Part shown: positions 58,779 through 64,000 of the stretch, piece after piece
Layout of the letters: each line of letters begins with the position of its first letter
Numbering within the stretch: position 1 is the first letter of the stretch
Assembly: GCA_019096065.1 (NCBI GenBank)
Contig: JAGUCH010000002.1
Coordinates: 17,248,501 to 17,312,500, forward strand
Direction of reading: 5' to 3'
Source: Paracyclopina nana
Taxonomy: Eukaryota; Arthropoda; Copepoda; Cyclopoida; Cyclopettidae
Length of the DNA: 64,000 nt
The notes under the pieces: generated by a model
Told to the model about the DNA's origin: nothing
Seen by the model: only the letters and a program-made list of their open reading frames with translations
Database searches by the model: none
Made by a program: the position numbers and the translations under genes

Positions 58779-60554
58779 CATGGGCGCAAAATCCGACGAA
58801 GACAGTGGAGGAGGAGGAAACTGATTCCAAAAGTGCGTGTGAGGCGTCATAGTGTCAGGAGAATATGACAAGTCTGAGTCAGGTGGAACTATGACAGAGT
58901 GGGTCAACTGCATGTTGAAAGCATTGAGATGATTGACATCATCAAGAGAGCTCTGGTATTGGTCAGAAGATAGACCGTTATGCGTAGCATTAGAAACTGT
59001 AAAAGCATGAACAGAGGCTTGAGTATTTGCAGCAAGAGAGGGATCAGAAGAATATGAGTATTCCTGAATAGGATGAGGCAAAAAGTTAGCAGAAATAGTA
59101 GGGTTGGGAGCAAGGCCATAGGATTGAAACTGGGCATTGACCGGGGTCGATTGCTCAAGTGGGCGAATATTGGGGTCAACAGAATTCATGACAGAGAAAG
59201 TCTGGACTTTTTGAGCTTTAGCAGTTTTAACAGAGGCAGGTTGCGAAGTCTGAGACTGCGAAGAGCGACAAACTGGTGCAATATGGCCCTTTTTATTGCA
59301 AAGTTTGCAAACAAAAGAATCCTTTCTGGCACAGTTTTTACCAGTGTGCTGTTTGCTACCGCAAGCCGAACAAGGTTGCTGCTGTGGGGGAAGTTTTTGA
59401 GGAGTAGGAGGAGCTTTAGTATTAGAAGAAGATGAAGCAGGTTTACTATTATTGGAATTGCGATTTTTCCTATGCTGGGTAGGTTGGGCTTTGTTGACTT
59501 GAAGAGACTTGTCAGGAAGTCCTTTAAGCCGAAGAAGCTTTCGATCGAACTCTTCACCGCGTTCATCTAATTCCTCTAAAGTCAATTCCTTTTTGGCATC
59601 CTTTTTGGTGATGTCATGCACCATTTGAGGATCATTAATTGCAGACATGATGATGTACTTCAGAACCTGTTCTTTAGTCATTTCATCGAAACGAGCTGCT
59701 TGTGCCAAAGCAATTATCCTGGATTTCAAATTGCAGTAAGACATACCAGGAGTTTGCTGGAACCGAAACAGGTCTTTCCTTCGCCGGTACATCGGGTAAA
59801 CCTTCTCATAGAACTGGCTAACAATGTCAACTAGAGACGGCTTTTCCGGATGTAAGGGGTCCTCAAAAGTTGGAGTATCATCTGGGGCCTGAAGGAGCTT
59901 ATCCTGGAGATCAGGGCCAACAAGACGTAAAAGATAGCCCTTTTGTTCAGTGAGGCCTTGATTCAAAAAGCCACTAGAGACGTAGTAAGGGCGCAAATCT
60001 CTAAGGAAACGAATTGCTTCAATAGCAGTGGAAGAATCCTTCAGAGGGGAGGGTCTCAAAGCATCATTGCTTCGGGGACGCAAAGCAGACTTCTCCGTAG
60101 GCTGGACTGAAGAATTTTCATATTCAGAAATCATTCTACCTAGCTGAGCAACAAGGCATTCTTTATGCCGAATTAAAGGCATGACCTTAATGTTGGCATC
60201 ACAGACAGTGATCAAAGATAGATTCGAAACAATATCTAGTAACTTAGCCGCTTGCTCATTTAACTCAGTGCAAAAAGAACTTATCTGGGCATTTAGAGTT
60301 GGGGATGCCTTCAATTTGAGGTATTCTTCAGCCAGCTGTAGCTTGGATTGGACCGAGGCAGCCAGTGAGATGAATATAGTCATGCCCTTCCGGAAGTCGG
60401 TTTCGTCCTTCTTGGCGATGAATCCGGTACAAATCTCAGGTACACCCGGAATGTCACCAATAGGCGGAATGGCCTCAGGGGAAGAGTCCTCTTCATGCTT
60501 GACGTCGGAGTCAGCCATTGGAGAGGAAAGAGTGTCGTGATGTGGTGCAGGCAC
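58776..60554 (-). CDS. Gypsy gag with two CCHC zinc knuckles
   Basis: This 592-residue structural protein forms the particle and packages RNA. A charged N-terminus and a helical capsid-like region (YLRLVGPDLQDKLLQAP-type, residues ~180-350) lead into a Q/N/P-rich linker. Two zinc knuckles follow at about residues 400-440 (CSACGSKQHTGKNC and CKLCNKKGHIAPVC), then a serine/proline-rich tail that extends to the UGA. The first ATG is at 60,554. A second in-frame ATG at 60,518 (MADSDVKHEED) is an alternative. Confidence 0.9.
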   Translation of the reverse strand: MPAPHHDTLSSPMADSDVKHEEDSSPEAIPPIGDIPGVPEICTGFIAKKDETDFRKGMTIFISLAASVQSKLQLAEEYLKLKASPTLNAQISSFCTELNEQAAKLLDIVSNLSLITVCDANIKVMPLIRHKECLVAQLGRMISEYENSSVQPTEKSALRPRSNDALRPSPLKDSSTAIEAIRFLRDLRPYYVSSGFLNQGLTEQKGYLLRLVGPDLQDKLLQAPDDTPTFEDPLHPEKPSLVDIVSQFYEKVYPMYRRRKDLFRFQQTPGMSYCNLKSRIIALAQAARFDEMTKEQVLKYIIMSAINDPQMVHDITKKDAKKELTLEELDERGEEFDRKLLRLKGLPDKSLQVNKAQPTQHRKNRNSNNSKPASSSSNTKAPPTPQKLPPQQQPCSACGSKQHTGKNCARKDSFVCKLCNKKGHIAPVCRSSQSQTSQPASVKTAKAQKVQTFSVMNSVDPNIRPLEQSTPVNAQFQSYGLAPNPTISANFLPHPIQEYSYSSDPSLAANTQASVHAFTVSNATHNGLSSDQYQSSLDDVNHLNAFNMQLTHSVIVPPDSDLSYSPDTMTPHTHFWNQFPPPPLSSSDFAPM

Positions 60555-60626
60555 AAGTTCAGCTAATCAGGATTTCCAGCAAAGTTGAGTAAAGTATAAC
60601 AACTTTTGCGAAAAAACCCCAAATTA

Positions 60627-60643
60627 GAACTGGAGGGACGCCA
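60627..60643 (-). promoter_or_regulatory. Primer-binding site
   Basis: Immediately downstream of the 5' LTR the minus strand reads TGGCGTCCCTCCAG. It starts with TGG, complementary to a tRNA CCA end. I could not assign the tRNA. Confidence 0.6.
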
Positions 60644-60888
60644 TAGTAGATTGCGACGGTCTAATAAGGTAGATCCGGATCCAGAATGGAATCGCAATCT
60701 CTAACAAATGCCAACAGGAGCGAAGTTGCAGTTGTGGTGACAGCTAGATATCAACAAGTGCGACAGAGCCGAGTATCAGAACGATAATGATCGGGATCGT
60801 GTATTTCATCTTATATATACGAGAGCAAGACGTGTTTGTTTACGCGTGCTAAGAAGTAGTAGTACTTGCATAATAGGAGTATATAACA
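60644..60888 (-). repeat. 5' LTR of the gypsy element
   Basis: This 245-bp repeat appears identical to 53,926-54,170. The minus strand contains a TATA-like CGTATATATAAG at about 60,810-60,821, the probable promoter. Confidence 0.95.
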
Positions 60889-60893
60889 GTTTG

Positions 60894-61317
60894 TCATGTG
60901 CTTTGTGCAATATTTGACCACAAAAAATGAACCTTTTCCAATTAGCTATGAATAAGTGGGATATGTACTGCCATTCTTTGCTTGAAACCTTAATTTTGTC
61001 AAAGCCCATTAATTTTGCATAGTGTACAATCCGCTAACATGCTTCAACCAAACAGAAGTCCTAGAGACTAAAAAAGGACATGAATTAGATTTAGTAAGCC
61101 AATCACAATGTACAGCTTTGTCAAGCTAAGCAATGCTGAGAAAAATGAACTTAGCATTAACATTAAAAAAGTGGGTGCAAACATTAAGTCTTGCTTAACC
61201 TCAGTTTACAAGTTGTCAAACACATTGGAGATTCTTAGTTGGAAAGCTATAAAAGCTATTTCATTAATGCAATTTTATTTCAGTACTAGACTAAGTGGCA
61301 ATCGATTAACAACAAAT
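60894..61317 (+). other. Spacer between gypsy element and the PAN-like gene
   Basis: An ORF from 61,108 runs into the PAN-like gene frame, but its N-terminal part shows no domain and precedes a good signal peptide start at 61,318. It is probably 5'UTR or promoter. Confidence 0.35.
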
Positions 61318-61819
61318 ATGGCATTTTTGGGCAAATTGAGCCTTGTCTTTGCATTCTGCTCCTTTTCTGAGAGTTTGCTGAGGGAGAATTCCAACTATTA
61401 CTATTTCACTGGCCAAGGTTGCGGAACATCCTCACCAATCAAATACTTTGATGAAATGCCAACTGAGACATTCCAGCTCTCCTGTGCATTTGTGCAGTTT
61501 CGCAAGTCTACAAAAATGGGTAACAATTGATTCATTTCTTTCCGGATCCTGTTTTAAATCTTTTTTTTTTCAGTTGAGAGATGCCCCACAGTGCAAGCAG
61601 ATCTCGATTCACCTTGGGTTGCTCTTCACACTCTTAATTGTAGCTGACAAATATGCAGCATGGAAATCTGCCAAGCAAATCCTGCCTGCAAAATCTTTCT
61701 TTATCATGTGCTTAGTAAGGATTGCTTTTTGAGGGATTCCCCTGTGACCAATGTTAGGCCAAGCAATGATTTTGAAACCAACTATGTCACTTGTCCCAAG
61801 ATGATCTATAGTAATAAGG
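61318..61819 (+). CDS. Secreted protein with PAN/apple-like cysteine pattern, partial, possible pseudogene
   Basis: Exon 1 (61,318-61,519) starts with a signal peptide (MAFLGKLSLVFAFCSFSES). A GT donor after ...KMG joins in phase to exon 2, which begins at about 61,575 after a long T tract and ends at a strong donor, AATAAG|GTGAGT, at about 61,819. Exon 2 encodes spaced cysteines (CSMEICQANPACKIFLYHV and DCFLRDS) like a PAN/apple domain, which binds protein or sugar. An in-frame TGA lies at about 61,645 between NCS and QICSMEIC, where tryptophan would fit. The gene may be broken, or an intron may be missed. Later exons were not found before 62,300. Confidence 0.45.
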
Positions 61820-62298
61820 TGAGTTCTTGTCGCTGCTGTACTATAGCACACAGTCTGACTGAGCTGTGGTAGGCTTCAGACAAAATTTCAATATAATTCT
61901 GTGGATTTCACTTCCAAAAATTTCCATAACCTGCCTTAAATTATCAAAAAGTGCCCAAATTGCATACTTTTTTAAAAAATACAGAACTTATCTAGGAGCT
62001 CTTTTGAAGACGCGTGAGATTAGCCCGCTTGCTTCCATGACTGACACATCACTTGAGCTCACGCGCTATGTAGTAAGAACTACTAGCGCCACCTAGGCTA
62101 AGACAAACAGATTTGGTGATTTTAGCATGCAAAACTTGCGTCAAGAACTCACTTACGAGACCCCCCTGACTTGTCCTAAAAGAGAGACCATTGAAGATTT
62201 AACTAAAGTAGCAGCCATCCGCTGAGATAAAGCTTAACAATAATGTTGCTCAGCAGCATGTAAATTTTTTGCTAAAAGTTCTTCTACTGAACACCACT
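61820..62298. other. Non-coding stretch, nothing recognised
   Basis: AT-rich sequence follows the PAN-like exon. A CAGCGCCACCTAGG-like word occurs near 62,085. No ORF is supported. Confidence 0.4.
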
Positions 62299-62299
62299 C

Positions 62300-62576
62300 A
62301 ATAAAAATGAGCATAAGCATTTTTTTCAAATCCAAACATGTATTTTGTCATTTTTTGGTTTAATGACCTCAGCATGAAATGACGTGAAAACATTCAGCCT
62401 CGATTGGCTCAGACATCAGAGCCTCTTATCCGGAAGGGATCAAGGTTTGGCCCCACTCATCCAGATTTTCATCATCATCATTTTCAGGCACATCATCAAG
62501 CATGTGAATATCACAAGAGCATGAAGATTGCTTTTTAGAAGCACAGGACCTGACTCGATTGAGAGGGACTCGTCTT
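62300..62576. repeat. Direct repeat, first copy (flanks a MITE)
   Basis: About 270 bp are repeated at 62,972-63,242, with differences at scattered positions. On the minus strand both copies are open for a segment with CSCDIHMLDDVPENDDDENL and DEWGQTL, then diverge at the C-terminus because this copy has an early stop. The segment may be an old exon or a transposon piece. Confidence 0.7.
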
Positions 62577-62612
62577 TAGCCTTGCCATCTTATCAAACAA
62601 TTTTATGGTGCT

Positions 62613-62961
62613 ATGAGCCATTGGTGGGACAAACTTTTTCGCAAGTATATTTGGGAAAACTGTCTCCTGCAAAACTTGTCACATGATCACGCGCGGCAAT
62701 TTGATTGGCTGATCAGTGGAGCCAGGTTAGAAAAAATTGGTTTCAGTAATGAAAAGCTTGGAAATTCGTGCGAGTTGCATATGGCTTGAAAGGGTGCCAT
62801 TTTATCCATAGATTATGTCATATTAGTAAAGTATTTAGAATAAGTGCACCAAAAGCCAAAAGAATAGACCATTTGTGATCGCCCATGTAGTGTAGCCATG
62901 TCAAATAAGTTGCTTGGCTAGATGGCGCTGCGAATCTAGCAACTTTACGCCTTTGGCTTAT
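62613..62961 (-). repeat. ATAAGCCA MITE, inverted copy
   Basis: This is the same family as 8825-22,076 (split) and 22,734-23,119. It starts ATGAGCCATTGGTGG and ends GCCTTTGGCTTAT. It lies between the two ~270-bp direct repeats. Confidence 0.75.
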
Positions 62962-62971
62962 ACTGGTATGA

Positions 62972-63242
62972 ATATGAGCAAAACAATTTTTTTTTTCAAA
63001 TCCACGCATGTATTTTGTCATTTTTTCTGTTTAAAGTCCTCAGCATGAAACGACGTGCAAACATTCAGCCTCGATTAGCTCAGACATCAAAGCCTCTTCT
63101 CCGGAAGGGAGCAAGGTTTGGCCCCACTCATCCAGATTTTCATCATCATCATTTTCGGGCACATCATCAAGCATGTGAATATCACAAGAGCATGACGATT
63201 GCTTTTTTGTAGCACAGGACTGGAGTGGATTGAGTGGGACTC
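62972..63242. repeat. Direct repeat, second copy
   Basis: This is the partner of 62,300-62,576. Its minus-strand reading frame stays open about 19 codons longer, through SGEEALMSELIEAECLHV. Confidence 0.7.
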
Positions 63243-63318
63243 GTCACATTTTGACAGAGGTCAGAGGCTGAGTTGTCTGAGGCTTGAACCTCAGCATCTA
63301 TAAAGGAATTTTATGGTG

Positions 63319-63677
63319 TTAAGCTGGCGGCATATGGTGGTGGTTATTCGGAGGGCTTTTGCTGCTGTTGCACTCGGAGAATGGCCTCAGATAAACAGCT
63401 GCATGCGGAGGAGGCTGCTCCATATGTCCGTGTGGCAGCCTCACTTGGCCTCGAGGACTCGACATTGACCTCTCGGATCCATCGGAGCCGTCGGAGCGGT
63501 CATCATCATCCTCGTCCTCCTCGGGGGACATTAACCTGTCTGGGGAGTGGTGAGGGCCACGCCCATTTGAGTACTCGGAGAGCTGCGAGGTCGATCGAAT
63601 GCTCTGCGGTGACCTCGATCTGGGGGAAGTTGGGCAGCTGTCGTTCGGTGGAAGTAGGGGATACTCTTTGCCATCTC
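63319..63677 (-). CDS. Terminal exon of an unrecognised gene (rest lies right of window)
   Basis: A splice acceptor (CTGCTCTAG) precedes an open frame of 119 codons ending in TAA at 63,319. The frame has two leading bases of a split codon. The sequence is low-complexity and looks intrinsically disordered: serine/proline/arginine-rich (SPRSRSPQSIRSTSQLSEYS), then an acidic run (SPEEDEDDDDRSDGSDGSER) and a histidine/proline-rich end (NNHHHMPP). GC content is higher than the surroundings, like the other host exons. No family is recognised. The next intron starts at 63,678. Confidence 0.6.
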
Positions 63678-64000
63678 CTAGAGCAGTAACATAATTATTT
63701 CATATCCTAGATTATTGCTTTGCAATGGGAAGCCGGAATAAGATCGACGGTTTATTTTATCAAAAGGCACCTTAAAGCTTTTATATACTGTAATACGATT
63801 TCCTCATGTTATAATTCAGTTTACCGATCCGACTCAGCTCTTTTATATCACAGTTCTTTCTAAGCAATTTGGGGGTTATTAAATACTTAATGGCCCTGGA
63901 ATCACATTTGAGGGATTTTAAGTAATTTAATGCCCCTCAAATTCCATGGAACTGATCCAAATTCCAGAGAAGGTAAAAGAGAGAGTAGCATCCTAGGTGT
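63678..64000 (-). other. Probable intron sequence to window end
   Basis: AT-rich DNA follows the acceptor of the preceding exon. It contains a short inverted pair of TTAAT/GGCCC and AATGCCCC words near 63,880-63,950. No coding sequence is supported. Confidence 0.4.

Larger units (their letters stand above)
53921..60893 (-). mobile_element. Ty3/gypsy LTR retrotransposon, full length and young
   Basis: A 5-bp target duplication, GTTTG, lies at 53,921-53,925 and 60,889-60,893. The 245-bp LTRs are identical by eye. Coding order on the minus strand is gag, pol (protease, reverse transcriptase, RNase H, integrase with GPY/F-like end), then two small membrane-protein ORFs. The primer-binding site next to the 5' LTR begins TGGCGTCC, and the polypurine tract TCTGGGGGGAT abuts the 3' LTR. 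All ORFs are open apart from one UGA between gag and pol. Confidence 0.93.

Overview
This is eukaryotic, intron-rich nuclear DNA, most likely from an arthropod. The case rests on a divergent ionotropic (IR-type) receptor and a pickpocket-like DEG/ENaC channel, both with short GT-AG introns, together with animal housekeeping genes: glutaminase, the histone demethylase KDM2, a Tctex-type dynein light chain and GPATCH1. I cannot name the species from sequence alone. More than half of the window is mobile or tandemly repeated DNA.

Layout. (1) 1-22,450: the 3' part of a glutaminase gene (+), whose introns hold two Helitron copies. One is truncated by the window edge (1-4,792). The other is complete (9,133-21,835) and sits inside a small MITE. 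The complete Helitron carries, antisense to the host gene, a broken RepHel polyprotein with an N-terminal tandem-repeat domain and a ubiquitin-specific-protease domain. It also carries a separate intron-containing RGG/poly-Q gene, tRNA-like sequences and a 172-bp tandem array. (2) 22,548-26,213: a convergent KDM2 gene (-) that ends after its PHD finger. (3) 26,609-42,360: a 15.7-kb P-element-superfamily transposon with 59-bp perfect terminal inverted repeats and an exact 8-bp target duplication. It encodes a six-exon THAP-domain transposase with one in-frame stop. It also holds a palindromic 15-bp minisatellite in an intron and a ~9.5-kb 48/43-bp satellite downstream. (4) 42,435-46,887: DYNLT1-like and GPATCH1 genes (-). 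(5) 48,641-53,749: an ionotropic receptor and a DEG/ENaC channel (-), only ~75 bp apart. (6) 53,921-60,893: a young Ty3/gypsy retrotransposon (-) with LTRs identical by eye. Its gag and pol share one frame separated by a single UGA, and two extra transmembrane ORFs follow behind an apparent internal promoter and intron. (7) 60,894-64,000: the start of a secreted PAN/apple-like gene (+), MITEs, and a terminal exon of an unrecognised gene (-).

The candidates for undescribed biology are all in the mobile DNA. They are a P-type transposon carrying a large satellite whose monomer appears to descend from the 3' end of its own transposase gene; a gypsy element with gag-UGA-pol and a separate promoter for two membrane proteins; and a Helitron with a deubiquitinase-like domain and a cargo gene. 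Exon boundaries were set by eye from splice sites, reading phase and protein-family similarity. No alignment or database search was run.
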